Positions 8,166 through 17,952 of a DNA stretch of 64,000 nucleotides are shown in pieces; position 1 is the stretch's first letter; each line of letters opens with the position of its first letter. Source of the DNA: Paraburkholderia xenovorans LB400 (GTDB taxonomy: Bacteria; Pseudomonadota; Gammaproteobacteria; Burkholderiales; Burkholderiaceae); NCBI RefSeq assembly GCF_000013645.1, contig NC_007951.1, positions 806,001 to 870,000 on the forward strand, read 5' to 3'. The notes beneath the pieces are model-generated. The model saw only the letters and a program-made list of their open reading frames with translations, searched no databases and was not told where the DNA came from. A program made the position numbers and the translations under genes.

Positions 8166-9713
8166 ATGCTAAACAACATCACAATTCGTGGCGGCCTGAC
8201 GCTGGTGGTCAGCGTATTTGTCGTCTTCCTGCTGACAGTGATCGGTGTCGGCTATGGCGCGCTCAAGCTCGCCAACAGCAGTCTCGACGACACGCAGCGT
8301 AGCGCGGCCGCGCTGGCTCATCTGAAGGCGAGCTCGGAGAAGCTGCTGCAGGTTCAACTGGCGCTAGGTTCGTATCAGACGCTCTTTAGCGTCGGCAAGC
8401 AGACCGACGACCTGTTGCCGGCCGCGCACAAGGTGCTGGTCGAATCGAACAAGGACTTCGGCAACTACATGACCGGCCCGTTTGCCAACGAGAGCGAGCA
8501 GAAACTCGCGCAGAGCGTGGAGCAGGCGCGCAGCGCGCTGGTCGACAAGGCCATCGAACCGGAATTCAAGGCGCTCGCCGATTTCGATTTCAATACCTTC
8601 CGCAACATTCAGGGCGAGACGGCCAACGGCTTTTACGCCGTCTATTCGAAAGCGATCGACGCGCTCCAGCGTTCGCAGGTGGACAGCCAGCATCGGCAAG
8701 CCGAAACAGCGGCGCAGCGTTTCCAGATCGCGACGCTGCTGTTTGCGGCCATCGGCGCGGTTGCGATCGTGATCGGCGTGGCGGCGCGCATCGGTTTGTC
8801 GGCGGCGCTGATCAAACCCGTCAACGCGACCGTCAAGCACTTCGAGCGGATCGCCGCCGGCGACCTGACGGGTGCCATCAAGATCAGATCGCGCAACGAG
8901 ATGGGCCAGCTGCTGACAGCGTTGACCCGGATGCGCGAAGGCCTCGTCGAGACCGTCTCTAAAGTGCGCGGCAGCACGACGGCGATCACGCAGGGAGCGA
9001 ACGAGATCGCCTCCGGCAATGCGGATCTTTCTTCGCGCACGGAGCAGCAGGCAGCCGCGCTTCAGCAGACCGCCGCAAGCATGGAGCAATTGTCCGCGAC
9101 GGTGAAGCAGAACGCGGACAATGCGAAGCAGGCCAACCGGCTCGCTCACGGCGCGCTCGACACGGTTACGCGCGGCGGCACGGTGGTCTCGCGGGTTACC
9201 GAAACGATGGATGGGATCAGCGAGTCGTCGCGCAAGGTGACGGAAATCATCGGCATGATCGAAGGCATTGCGTTTCAGACCAACATCCTGGCGTTGAACG
9301 CGGCGGTCGAAGCGGCGCGGGCCGGTGAACAGGGGCGCGGCTTTGCAGTGGTGGCCTCGGAAGTGCGCAGCCTTGCACAGCGCTCCGGTGCGGCGGCGAA
9401 GGAAATCAAGGAACTGATCGGCGAATCGGCGGCCAAGGTTCAGGAAGGCACATCGCTGGTGGCGGACGCGCAAAAAACGATTCACGAAGCCATGAGCGCC
9501 GTTGAACGCGTGACCGGGGTGATGAACGAGATCGAGGCGTCCGCGCTCGAGCAGAGCGACGGCATCGAGCAGGTGAATAAGGCTGTTGCGCAGATCGACG
9601 AGGTCACGCAGCACAATGCGGCACTTGTCGAAGAGGCCGCTGCGGCGGCGAAATCGCTGGAGGAGCAAGCAACGATCCTGCGCGATGCGGTGGCGGTATT
9701 CCAGATGGCCTGA
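8166..9713 (+). CDS. Methyl-accepting chemotaxis protein
   Basis: This is a membrane chemoreceptor that signals through CheW and CheA. The order is: TM helix 1 (about residues 10-32), a periplasmic helical sensor domain of about 155 residues, TM helix 2 (about 190-215), a HAMP linker with [19 protein letters not shown], and the long cytoplasmic coiled coil with the conserved hairpin tip [20 protein letters not shown] and [20 protein letters not shown]. It ends in AVAVFQMA and lacks the NWETF-type CheR/CheB tether. The 515-residue length is typical. GGAG at 8157-8160, five bases before the ATG, supports this start over an upstream frame from 8073. No che genes are adjacent, so it is an orphan receptor with unknown ligand. 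Confidence 0.94.
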   Translation: MLNNITIRGGLTLVVSVFVVFLLTVIGVGYGALKLANSSLDDTQRSAAALAHLKASSEKLLQVQLALGSYQTLFSVGKQTDDLLPAAHKVLVESNKDFGNYMTGPFANESEQKLAQSVEQARSALVDKAIEPEFKALADFDFNTFRNIQGETANGFYAVYSKAIDALQRSQVDSQHRQAETAAQRFQIATLLFAAIGAVAIVIGVAARIGLSAALIKPVNATVKHFERIAAGDLTGAIKIRSRNEMGQLLTALTRMREGLVETVSKVRGSTTAITQGANEIASGNADLSSRTEQQAAALQQTAASMEQLSATVKQNADNAKQANRLAHGALDTVTRGGTVVSRVTETMDGISESSRKVTEIIGMIEGIAFQTNILALNAAVEAARAGEQGRGFAVVASEVRSLAQRSGAAAKEIKELIGESAAKVQEGTSLVADAQKTIHEAMSAVERVTGVMNEIEASALEQSDGIEQVNKAVAQIDEVTQHNAALVEEAAAAAKSLEEQATILRDAVAVFQMA

Positions 9714-10115
9714 TTAAGCCGCGAGGCGCTTGCGACCGTTGCGAGCGCCGTATTTCGGCATCTTCAGAAGCTCATTTTAGTTAAGATGCCTAATTGTTAG
9801 ATTTTGTAAAACATATCTACATGTGTAACGGTTTATGTCCATGAGCGATGCGTTGGACATGTAGAGAACTTTTTCCCGGTGTCGATCTGCAGGCCGGAAA
9901 TTTGTTCCGTACAACCAAATTTTTAGCAGATTGACACTGAAAAATGACGATCCGGATTATTGTTTGTGCGCGAGCGCACAGAGGGACAACTCACATCAGA
10001 GGATATTGATCCAAAGCCCGATCCGAGGATTTTTCTCGACGCCGGCGACGCGCAGGGTGCGTTCAACTCACGGTGGATAACTATCGAGCCCCAAGTCATG
10101 CAGAGGTCCTCAGAG
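9714..10115. other. Intergenic region upstream of the orphan flavoprotein
   Basis: The stretch 9770-9960 is clearly richer in A and T than the surroundings and probably holds the promoter of the flavoprotein gene. A TTG-initiated extension of that gene from 9960 would use the last 156 bp. A small inverted repeat, GGCGCT/AGCGCC (9731-9749), follows the chemoreceptor stop but lacks a T-run. Confidence 0.35.
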
Positions 10116-11585
10116 ATGTATCCGGACGGTTCCCGGAGTGTGCCAGGTGATTACTCGTGTGTGCTGTGCGGCGCCGGTCCGGCAGGAATGGGTTTCCTGT
10201 TTTATGCGTTCAAGAGCGGCAAGCTCGCAGAGGTGGCAAGAAACGGCTTGCTGATCATCGACAAACGCATGAGCCTCGGCGCAGGCAAGCTCGGTGACTA
10301 TGTCAACGTCACGGGCAACTCGGTCTCCAAAACTTTCCTCGCCTGTCTCGAGCACGAACGCTTCGATGAAGTATTTGGCGACATTCGCGAGTACAACGAG
10401 TTGCACAGGAAGCTGGCTGCGGATCCGGACGGTGCGCCGCTGCTCTCCGAGGTTGGCGAATTGCTTACGCTGGCAGCCGAGCGGCTTATCGCTCACATCG
10501 TCGAGCATTACGACGTCGATGTATTACGCGGCCACGAAATCGATGCGGTCCGGCGTGGCCGGGACGGTCGTTTCGAAATCGCCTATCACGACACGCGCAA
10601 ACCAGCGGCACGCCGCATGGTGATCAGCGACACCGTCGTGATGAATCTCGGCGGTGCGCAGCGAGTCGAAGAGGTCGATGATCTATGCCGCACGCTCGAC
10701 ATTCCATCGCCGGACAGCGGTATCGTCACCTGCACGTCGGACGAGCTGCTTCGCCTCACGAGCACGCAACTGGTGGACACGTTCGCGCCGATGTTCGCTC
10801 CGGCTAGTGCCAGGCGTACGAACCGCATTACGATCATCGGCGGCTCGCACAGCGCGTTCACGATGGCCGAGCGTCTTGCGACTGATCTGGGCAGTGCGGG
10901 GCTCGATGAAATCGCCCTCGTTCATCGCTCGCCGATACGCCTGTTTTTCGAAACCGAAGATGAAGCGCGCGCGTGGGGCTATAACGTCGACCCGGTCAAC
11001 GATATCTGCCCGATCACACGGCGTGTGAACCGTTCCAGTGGTCTGCGTTACCGCGCGTTCGAGATTGCCTGTCAGGTGATGTCGCAGGGTCGAGTTGCTG
11101 GAACGCTGCCGCGTGTCGAATTGATCGATGCCGCCGCGGGAGAAATCGAGCGTGCTCGCGCCGCCAACTGTCTCAGGCATTCATGTGGCGTCGTGCATAG
11201 CGCGGGCTATGGGCCGAACCTCTCGGCGTTGGTCGACTATCGAGGGAAGACGATTCCGCTGCAATTCTGCCAGGGTGGCATCGAGGTCGACAGAGTCGGC
11301 CGGCCGTTGGGCGCCGATGGCAAGGCGATTGACGGACTCTTCACCTTCGGGCTCGGATCGGGTTTCCGGCCGCAGCCGGAGATCGGCAGCGAGCCTGCAT
11401 TCACCGGACGAATCTATGGCGTCTGGATTTTTCACCATGAGATCGGCATGCGGGTTCTGGCAGGCGTTCTGACAGCACTGGCCGAAAAATCCGCCATGCG
11501 GGAAACGGAAATGGTCGCGACCGCTGACGACGACGCAAACGTAGGCGACCGGCCACGTCCCGGTCGAGCCGGCCGCCGCCACTGA
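10116..11585 (+). CDS. Orphan FAD/NAD(P)-binding oxidoreductase
   Basis: The protein (489 residues from this start) has an N-terminal Rossmann FAD site SCVLCGAGPAGMGFLF at about residues 14-29. A second dinucleotide motif, ITIIGGSHSAFTMAERLA, lies near residue 235. The C-terminal part contains SAGYGPNLSAL and FTFGLGSGFRPQPEIG, which resemble the FAD-closing segment of N-hydroxylating monooxygenases. This layout fits flavin-dependent NADPH oxidoreductases, but I cannot name a substrate. ATG 10116 is preferred because AGAGG at 10102-10106 lies 9 bp upstream; an ATG at 10098 and a TTG at 9960 are alternatives. The C-terminal 30 residues are Asp/Arg-rich and probably disordered. No related gene is adjacent. 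Confidence 0.75.
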   Translation: MYPDGSRSVPGDYSCVLCGAGPAGMGFLFYAFKSGKLAEVARNGLLIIDKRMSLGAGKLGDYVNVTGNSVSKTFLACLEHERFDEVFGDIREYNELHRKLAADPDGAPLLSEVGELLTLAAERLIAHIVEHYDVDVLRGHEIDAVRRGRDGRFEIAYHDTRKPAARRMVISDTVVMNLGGAQRVEEVDDLCRTLDIPSPDSGIVTCTSDELLRLTSTQLVDTFAPMFAPASARRTNRITIIGGSHSAFTMAERLATDLGSAGLDEIALVHRSPIRLFFETEDEARAWGYNVDPVNDICPITRRVNRSSGLRYRAFEIACQVMSQGRVAGTLPRVELIDAAAGEIERARAANCLRHSCGVVHSAGYGPNLSALVDYRGKTIPLQFCQGGIEVDRVGRPLGADGKAIDGLFTFGLGSGFRPQPEIGSEPAFTGRIYGVWIFHHEIGMRVLAGVLTALAEKSAMRETEMVATADDDANVGDRPRPGRAGRRH

Positions 11586-12053
11586 GCGAGTGCCTTGCAA
11601 TTTGCCGATGGCGTGCCTCGGGCTCACCTATTCGTAGCGCCGAGTCGGGGCGCTCTGTCCGCTTCGTTTATTCCCGTAGATATCCTTAATAAAATAGTAA
11701 TGATTGTTTCTGTAATACTGCGTATTGATATTGAAACCATGTTTGGCTTTCGGTCCACCTGCTACAAAACAGCGGGTATGTTCAGCGCTCTGACGAACGT
11801 TCGAAGCAAATAAATCCCCTCAATTCCGCCGTACGTGCGGGCTATTCCGCCAGCTTTATTGGCGCGGCCTCTTTTGCGGGTTATGCTGCGCTGCGACATC
11901 GAACGCAACGCGATGACCAGTGCGATGCTTTGATCGTCTCCATTGCCGCTTCTGTTTGCCGCCCGCGCGGATGAGAACAATGCATCTTCATTGGCCTTCC
12001 GATTCGAGCGGAGCCCGCCATACCCTGGCAGGCTGCATACTTACGTGAGGGAA
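11586..12053. other. Intergenic region upstream of the Crp/Fnr-type regulator
   Basis: This gap holds an AT-rich patch (about 11675-11740) that could include a promoter. Open frames here are short and compositionally random. An in-frame extension of the regulator reaches 11943 but lacks family similarity. Confidence 0.35.
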
Positions 12054-12791
12054 ATGATGACGATATTTCAGTCATACCGCCGTGGTAACCGTCTGCTCGA
12101 AGCACTCCCGACGCATGAATGGGAAGTGCTACATCCTCACCTTGAACTTGTCGAACTGAGTCCAGGGCAACTTCTGTCGAAATCGGGCGAACTCATACGA
12201 ACCGTTTATTTCCCGGCTACTGCCATCGTGTCTTTGCTACAGACCATGGAAAATGGCAGTTCGGTGGAGATCGCCGCAATCGGCAGGGACGGCACGACAG
12301 GGGTGCCGATCCTGACAGGCGGGGACACCATGCCCGCCAGTGTTCAGGCTCAATGCCGGGGCTTCGCTTATCGGATCAGCGCGACGGCGCTGCGCGAAGC
12401 GCTGCGTAATTGCGCTTCCCTGCGTTCGCTGATGCTGCTCTACATGCAGGCCCTCCTCACCCAGGTCGCACAGACTGCAGCGTGCAACAGGCTGCACCGA
12501 CTGGACGAGCAATTGTGCCGATGGCTACTCGTCGACATCGATCGTTCAGGTACAAGCGATTTGCAGGTTACCCAGCAACTTATAGCGGATATGCTCGGCG
12601 TGCGCCGCGAAGGCGTAACCGAGGCCTCCGGCAAGCTTTGCGAAGCCGATCTGATCCATCATAGCCGTGGCCGGGTCCAGATCATCGACCGGACCGGACT
12701 CGAGGAACGGGCATGCGAATGTTATGCGATCGTCAAACGGGAATTCGACCGGCTCTTGCCGCGCATCAACGCAATGGAAGTGACGCGTTGA
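12054..12791 (+). CDS. Crp/Fnr-family transcriptional regulator
   Basis: This is a one-component DNA-binding regulator of about 245 residues. The N-terminal half is a cyclic-nucleotide-binding-type beta-barrel (VELSPGQLLSKSGELIRTVY, then VEIAAIGRDGTTGVPI). The C-terminal winged helix-turn-helix contains LQVTQQLIADMLGVRREGVT, with the recognition helix in the second half. It lacks the Fnr cysteine cluster and the RxSR cAMP-contact signature of Crp, so its effector is unknown. The start is set by GAGGG (12047-12051) just before the ATGATG at 12054-12059; either ATG could be used. The upstream flavoprotein gene is a possible but unproven target. Confidence 0.85.
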   Translation: MMTIFQSYRRGNRLLEALPTHEWEVLHPHLELVELSPGQLLSKSGELIRTVYFPATAIVSLLQTMENGSSVEIAAIGRDGTTGVPILTGGDTMPASVQAQCRGFAYRISATALREALRNCASLRSLMLLYMQALLTQVAQTAACNRLHRLDEQLCRWLLVDIDRSGTSDLQVTQQLIADMLGVRREGVTEASGKLCEADLIHHSRGRVQIIDRTGLEERACECYAIVKREFDRLLPRINAMEVTR

Positions 12792-13458
12792 GGGCTGCAG
12801 CGCTGTCCACCGGTCGAACTGACGGCGCCCGACCCTGACGTTCGAACGAATAGGTGGCAGGAGAGGAAACTGCAGCATCCGGCCACCGTCGCTCGCATGC
12901 CGTCGACCTTGTCGAGGCTATACCTTGATCCACCTGGTGGCAGGCCTTGTTTATCGCAGACCTGCAACTGATTGATCGCGCCGTTCTTGGCCGCGAGGGG
13001 TGCGCAAGACCTATCGGGCCCGTTGCGTTCGCACGGGCCGCGCCATCTGTCTGAAGAGTCGCTGTTGATTGTCGTCCGTTTTGTCTGGTCGAACTACCAC
13101 TTCGCAGCGGCCTTGCCGTTTTCACCCCGTCTTGCACATCACCCGGGCTTTTGCCGAATTTGCCGTGCCTATACGCGGCTGGCTTCATGCCTTGAATTCC
13201 GCTGGCGCGGCCAGCCGTATTCCGGTGCGGACTTCACGTCGCATGCCCTCTCACGCAATAAACTTTTCAGATGGTCCGGATTGAGCCCTTGGTTGCGGTT
13301 CCAGTAAAGTATGATGTTTGACGCGACGAGCGTCGCGCTGTGTCATCCTTGCCCGTATCTTCGACATTCTGCCGGCCTCCGCGCGCCGTTTCCGGTTAAT
13401 TGCGAAGAACGTGAATCGTCATAGTTTCAATCTCGTCTCAATTGAGAGGACCAGGTCA
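12792..13458. other. Intergenic region without a recognised gene
   Basis: No frame in this 667-bp region has recognisable motifs or a plausible start. Candidate frames on both strands are rich in Arg, Ser and Pro, which is typical of chance frames in GC-rich DNA. Confidence 0.4.
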
Positions 13459-13569
13459 ATGCTGAGCGTCGTGACACATTTCCTATGCTTCATATTCGGC
13501 GTGTTAGTTGGCGTTTTCGTATGTGCATTATGTGTGGCGCGTTCAAGAACACCCCGAGACGACAAATAA
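13459..13569 (+). CDS. 36-residue single-span membrane protein, DUF3789-like
   Basis: The ATG at 13459 begins a tiny protein with one hydrophobic helix (LSVVTHFLCFIFGVLVGVFV, then CALCVA) and a short charged tail, SRTPRDDK. This pattern of a glycine-containing hydrophobic helix followed by a short basic and acidic end resembles the small DUF3789 proteins found in phages and Burkholderia. AGAGGA lies at 13445-13450 and a weaker AGG at 13453-13455. Function is unknown. A longer frame from 13318 adds an unlikely leader. Confidence 0.4.
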   Translation: MLSVVTHFLCFIFGVLVGVFVCALCVARSRTPRDDK

Positions 13570-13996
13570 TTCTTTTTCTTCGGACGGTGCCGCAAAAACA
13601 CGAAGGCCGTGGCGACCATTTCAATGACACAGGCGCGGCCCTCAGCGAATAATTATCGAGCCACCAGAATAGGGCAACCTCACCACCTGGACTACACGGT
13701 TCAATAAGGCCGATGCAAAAACCACGGGTGCTGTCCGGCCGCGCTTGGCGCTTCCTTTCTTACTCCTGCTAGTCCGAGCCAAAGGCAACGGGTCTATGTT
13801 GCTTTCCGCACTGAAACAGAACTTCTTGAGCCCTACACTGGGCTGGTTGCATCTGTTCGCGGCGATGGAAGTCGCGATGGAACGCTATACCAAAGCTGCT
13901 TAGCGACATAACGTGGATGTGTCGTCCACGTCAGGTCAGCCGGACTCCAATAGACCTTCGGCGTACTTGCGCGAAGGTGGCTTCCAGAGGGCTTCC
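13570..13996. other. Region before rfbB, possibly holding a gene remnant
   Basis: A frame without stops runs roughly from 13680 to the TAG at 13901-13903 and reads LALPFLLLLVRAKGNGSMLL and LFAAMEVAMERYTKAA, but it has no good start. It may be the tail of a decayed gene. The promoter of the dTDP-sugar genes should lie here. Confidence 0.3.
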
Positions 13997-15058
13997 ATGA
14001 TCCTGGTGACAGGCGGCGCCGGTTTTATCGGCGCCAATTTCGTGCTCGACTGGCTGCGGCTCCATGACGAACCGCTAGTGAATGTCGACAAGCTGACTTA
14101 TGCGGGCAATCTCGGTACGCTGAAATCTCGGCAGCACGATCCATTGCATATTTTCGTGCGCGCGGATATCTGCGATCGCAGCGCACTCGACGCGTTGTTT
14201 GCCGAGCACAAGCCGCGTGCCGTGCTGCACTTTGCCGCGGAAAGCCACGTGGACCGTTCGATTCATGGCCCGGCTGATTTCGTGCAAACGAACGTGGTCG
14301 GCACCTTCACGCTGCTCGAGGCAACCCGTCAGTACTGGAACGCGCTCGGCGAAGCCGGCAAGGCCGCATTCCGCTTCCTGCACGTTTCGACCGACGAAGT
14401 ATTCGGCTCGCTGTCCGCTACCGATCCGCAGTTCTCCGAAACCACGCCGTATGCGCCGAACAGTCCTTACTCGGCCACCAAGGCCGGTTCCGACCATCTG
14501 GTGCGCGCCTACCATCATACGTATGGGCTGCCGGTGCTGACCACGAACTGCTCGAACAACTACGGTCCGTACCAGTTCCCCGAAAAGCTGATTCCGCTGA
14601 TGATCGCCAGTGCGCTCGCCGGCAAGGCGCTGCCGGTCTACGGCGACGGCCAGAACGTGCGCGACTGGCTGTACGTGGGCGACCACTGCAGCGCGATCCG
14701 CGAGGTGCTCGCGCGCGGCACACCCGGCGAGACGTACAACGTGGGCGGCTGGAACGAGAAGAAGAACCTCGAAGTGGTCCACACGCTGTGCGACCTGCTC
14801 GACCGGTTGCGTCCGAAGGCGGGCGCGTCGTACCACGACCAGATCACGTATGTGAAAGATCGTCCGGGCCACGACCGCCGTTATGCGATCGACGCGCGCA
14901 AGCTCGAACGTGAACTTGGGTGGAAGCCCGCGGAAACGTTCGAAACGGGTCTCGCGAAGACGGTCCGGTGGTATCTGGACAATCAGGCGTGGTCGAACGA
15001 AGTCGCCTCGGGCGAGTACCGCAAGTGGGTTGAGACCAACTACGCGCAGCGCGCGTAA
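13997..15058 (+). CDS. rfbB: dTDP-glucose 4,6-dehydratase
   Basis: RfbB (RmlB) converts dTDP-D-glucose to dTDP-4-keto-6-deoxy-D-glucose, the branch point for rhamnose, viosamine, fucosamine and related sugars. It is an extended short-chain dehydrogenase of 353 residues. The NAD motif [12 protein letters not shown] is at residues 5-16. VSTDEVFGS carries the catalytic Asp-Glu pair, and [14 protein letters not shown] carries the Tyr and Lys. [13 protein letters not shown] and [14 protein letters not shown] are further signatures. ATG 13997 gives the normal N-terminus [10 protein letters not shown]. Ten bases separate it from rfbA, so the two form an operon. rfbC and rfbD do not follow. Confidence 0.96.
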   Translation: MILVTGGAGFIGANFVLDWLRLHDEPLVNVDKLTYAGNLGTLKSRQHDPLHIFVRADICDRSALDALFAEHKPRAVLHFAAESHVDRSIHGPADFVQTNVVGTFTLLEATRQYWNALGEAGKAAFRFLHVSTDEVFGSLSATDPQFSETTPYAPNSPYSATKAGSDHLVRAYHHTYGLPVLTTNCSNNYGPYQFPEKLIPLMIASALAGKALPVYGDGQNVRDWLYVGDHCSAIREVLARGTPGETYNVGGWNEKKNLEVVHTLCDLLDRLRPKAGASYHDQITYVKDRPGHDRRYAIDARKLERELGWKPAETFETGLAKTVRWYLDNQAWSNEVASGEYRKWVETNYAQRA

Positions 15059-15068
15059 GGGCAAGGCA

Positions 15069-15962
15069 ATGGCGCGTAAAGGCATTATTCTCGCGGGCGG
15101 CTCGGGCACGCGCCTGTATCCGATCACGCACGTCGTCTCCAAGCAGTTGCTGCCGGTGTACGACAAACCGATGATCTACTACCCGCTGTCCACGCTGATG
15201 GTGGCGGGCATCCGCGACGTACTGATCATTTCGACGCCGCAGGACACGCCGCGCTTCGAGGCGATGCTCGGCGACGGCAGCCAGTGGGGGATGAACATCC
15301 GGTATGCGGTGCAGCCTTCGCCGGACGGTCTCGCGCAGGCATTTATTATCGGTCGCGACTTTGTGGGCAACGATCCGTCGGCGCTGATTCTGGGCGACAA
15401 CATCTTCTACGGTCACGATCTGGCGAAGCAGCTGGAAAACGCCGACGGGAAAACGGAAGGCGCGACCGTCTTTGCGTACCACGTGCAGGACCCGGAACGG
15501 TATGGCGTGGTGGAATTCGACCGGCAGTTCCGCGCGCTGTCGATCGAGGAGAAGCCCGTGAAGCCGCGTTCGAACTACGCGGTCACGGGTCTGTACTTCT
15601 ACGACAACCAGGTCTGCGATATCGCCGCCGACATCAAGCCGTCGCCGCGTGGCGAGCTCGAAATCACCGACGTCAACTCGCGGTATCTCGCCAATGCGGC
15701 GCTCAATGTCGAGATCATGGGGCGCGGTTATGCCTGGCTCGATACCGGCACGCATGATTCGCTGATCGAGGCGGCGACGTTCATCGAAACACTGCAGAAA
15801 CGTCAAGGTCTGGTGGTGGCGTGTCCGGAAGAGATTGCGTTCCGCCAACAGTGGATCGATGAGGAGAGGTTGCTTCAACTTGCGAAGCCACTTTCCAAGA
15901 ATGCGTATGGCCAATATCTGCTCAATCTTCCGCAAGATCAGGTGGCATGGCCGGCCCGTTGA
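15069..15962 (+). CDS. rfbA: Glucose-1-phosphate thymidylyltransferase
   Basis: RfbA (RmlA) makes dTDP-glucose from glucose-1-phosphate and dTTP, supplying RfbB. The 297-residue protein has the nucleotide-binding loop [13 protein letters not shown] at residues 8-20, the [11 protein letters not shown] segment, the metal-site [11 protein letters not shown], and [24 protein letters not shown] precedes the ATG at 15069. A longer frame from 14883 only reads through rfbB. This order (rfbB, rfbA) is usual, but the rhamnose genes rfbC and rfbD are missing after it. The intermediate is therefore probably also used by the aminotransferase at 21817-22962. Confidence 0.96.
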   Translation: MARKGIILAGGSGTRLYPITHVVSKQLLPVYDKPMIYYPLSTLMVAGIRDVLIISTPQDTPRFEAMLGDGSQWGMNIRYAVQPSPDGLAQAFIIGRDFVGNDPSALILGDNIFYGHDLAKQLENADGKTEGATVFAYHVQDPERYGVVEFDRQFRALSIEEKPVKPRSNYAVTGLYFYDNQVCDIAADIKPSPRGELEITDVNSRYLANAALNVEIMGRGYAWLDTGTHDSLIEAATFIETLQKRQGLVVACPEEIAFRQQWIDEERLLQLAKPLSKNAYGQYLLNLPQDQVAWPAR

Positions 15963-16451
15963 TCCGGGTGATCGAATGGGGCAAGCGTTTGCGCTGTCCT
16001 TGCAATAGCCGATACGTAACTTGCGGAACGTGCGCCGGCGCACATTTAATTTGAAACTGCGCAGGTACGCTTGACGGCGTAGACCGCGATTGCGCGCGCA
16101 ATAGGGCGGGATGCGTAAAGCGTTAGGCCGCCGAGACAGGCTCGCGCGGCGAGGGGCGTCAACGGGCGTCAACGGGCGCCATGAGGCGCCTTCCAGCCAC
16201 GTCAATATTTCAGTAATACGTCGGGTTTCACAAGTAGTAGCTTTCCCGATCATCGATACGCATGCGCTCAAGCGCGAATTGTCATTCCGGAATCGACCGG
16301 CCGGAATGGCGGCGGCATCTTTCGGTCATTGGCAGATCAAGCACTCGCCCAAAGATGCGTTCGCGAAGCGTTGGAATTGACGACGTCAAGGCAGTATTCG
16401 CAGCGATTGTGGCGGTACCTTCAGTTCTTACCTAATTCACTGGCAGCCGCG
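15963..16451. other. Intergenic region between rfbA and the flippase gene
   Basis: The region contains a 10-bp direct repeat, GGCGTCAACG twice (about 16156-16175), next to a GGCGCC-containing inverted repeat. The rest shows no gene. An in-frame upstream extension of the flippase starts at 16329, but the conserved protein begins at 16452. Confidence 0.4.
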
Positions 16452-17942
16452 ATGTTGAGACGAACCCTGCTCGCAAATTTCGCCGGCCAAATGGTGACGG
16501 CGCTGCTCGGCATCGTCATGGTGCCGATATACGTGCGTCATCTCGGGGTCGAAGCTTATGGGCTGATCGCCATCAACGCCGTGGTGCTCGCCTGGGTGCT
16601 CGTTCTCGACTTTGGGCTTTCACCAACCCTGTGTCGCGAACTCGGCAGTCTGCGGGCCGGCACCGGAGTGAAAGCGGAAGTCGGGCTGTTGCTGGAATCA
16701 TTGGAAAAACTGATTCTCGGCACCAGCACGATCCTTTTCGTGCTGTCGATTTTCATTGCACCGTATTTCGCCGAACGATGGCTGAACGCGTCGACTTTGC
16801 CGCCGAGCGAGATTCGTACCGCATTCGTGCTGATGATGCTCACTGCCATTGCACGTTGGCTCGGTGCGCTCTATCGGGGCGGCGTGGTCGGCATCGATCG
16901 ACAGGTCGCACTCAACGGCATTGTCATCACGTTCGCCGTGATACGCACCGTGTTCGTCGTGCCGATCATCATGATCTGGCCGCGCATCGAGTTCTTCTTT
17001 GTCTGGCAGCTTCTGGCGATTGTTACGGAAGCGGTTGCGATGCGGACACTGCTCGCCCGTGCGATCGACATACCTTTCCTGTCGACGCGTTTCTCATGGA
17101 AGGTACTGTCCTCGCGGGCGAAACTTTCCATGTCGATTGCATTGGCAACGGTCATCTGGGCCTGCACGACACAGATCGACAAGATCGTCCTTTCCAAACT
17201 TCTGCCGCTGGCCGACTTTGCGGTGTTCAGCCTGGCGACACTGCTGGCGAGCGGAATCCTGTTGCTGGCGAACCCGATTCAACAGGCGTTCATTCCTCGC
17301 CTGACCACCGAGAGTTTCGGCGGTGGCGAACGGATTCGTCAGATGTACGCGCTGGCTACCGAGTTGACTTCACTGGCGGTGATCCCGGTCGCCGCCGTGT
17401 TCATCTGCGCGCCAGAAGCCGTTCTCCGATTCTGGTCCGCAAGTGCCCCGTTGAGTCCTGAGGCCGTGCGAACGATGCAGTGCTATGCGGCAGGAAACGC
17501 ATTCTCTGCAATCGCTTCGCTGGCGTTCATCGTTCAGTACGCTAAAGGCGATCTGTCCTTGCATTTGAAGGGCATCATCGGCTTTCTGATCCTCTATGCC
17601 CCGGCCGTCCTGTTCGGCGGCATGCATTTCGGTGCTGTCGGCGCCGCTTATGCGTGGCTGGGCATGAACTTTCTGCTTCTGTTTGGTTGGGTGGCGATCG
17701 TACATCGCAAGTTTATTGCTGGTATCAATGCAAGCTGGTATCGCGGTCTCATTGCGCGTATCGCCGCACTCGCACCGGTTGGACTTCTGTTGAGTCGTGC
17801 GGATCTGACAAACACCTCACGCATTGGGCTGTTCTTTGTCCTATCAGGAGCGTGGCTCGCGATGGTTGCCTTGACCATCGCGGTATCGCCAATCATCCAA
17901 CGAAAGGCTCGCCACCTGGCCGGGCGACTCGCCTTCAACTGA
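16452..17942 (+). CDS. Oligosaccharide flippase, Wzx-like
   Basis: This is a polytopic inner-membrane protein of about 496 residues with roughly 12-14 hydrophobic helices, in the polysaccharide-transporter branch of the MOP superfamily. Such proteins flip undecaprenyl-linked repeat units to the periplasm. The N-terminus, LRRTLLANFAGQMVTALLGI followed by VMVPIYVRHLGVEAYGL, is the family signature. ATG 16452 starts just before this; a frame from 16329 would add 41 hydrophilic residues. It is followed 10 bp later by a glycosyltransferase, suggesting an operon of 16452-21736. A second flippase lies at 39159-40421. Confidence 0.85.
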   Translation: MLRRTLLANFAGQMVTALLGIVMVPIYVRHLGVEAYGLIAINAVVLAWVLVLDFGLSPTLCRELGSLRAGTGVKAEVGLLLESLEKLILGTSTILFVLSIFIAPYFAERWLNASTLPPSEIRTAFVLMMLTAIARWLGALYRGGVVGIDRQVALNGIVITFAVIRTVFVVPIIMIWPRIEFFFVWQLLAIVTEAVAMRTLLARAIDIPFLSTRFSWKVLSSRAKLSMSIALATVIWACTTQIDKIVLSKLLPLADFAVFSLATLLASGILLLANPIQQAFIPRLTTESFGGGERIRQMYALATELTSLAVIPVAAVFICAPEAVLRFWSASAPLSPEAVRTMQCYAAGNAFSAIASLAFIVQYAKGDLSLHLKGIIGFLILYAPAVLFGGMHFGAVGAAYAWLGMNFLLLFGWVAIVHRKFIAGINASWYRGLIARIAALAPVGLLLSRADLTNTSRIGLFFVLSGAWLAMVALTIAVSPIIQRKARHLAGRLAFN

Positions 17943-17952
17943 GAGAAACAGC

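Noticed and set aside
8364..9668. 434-residue minus-strand open frame
   Set aside because: It is antisense to the chemoreceptor gene and rich in Arg and His, with no family features.
16156..16190. GGCGTCAACG direct repeat as a possible CRISPR or attachment site
   Set aside because: Only two 10-bp copies exist without spacers, and no integrase or cas gene is near.
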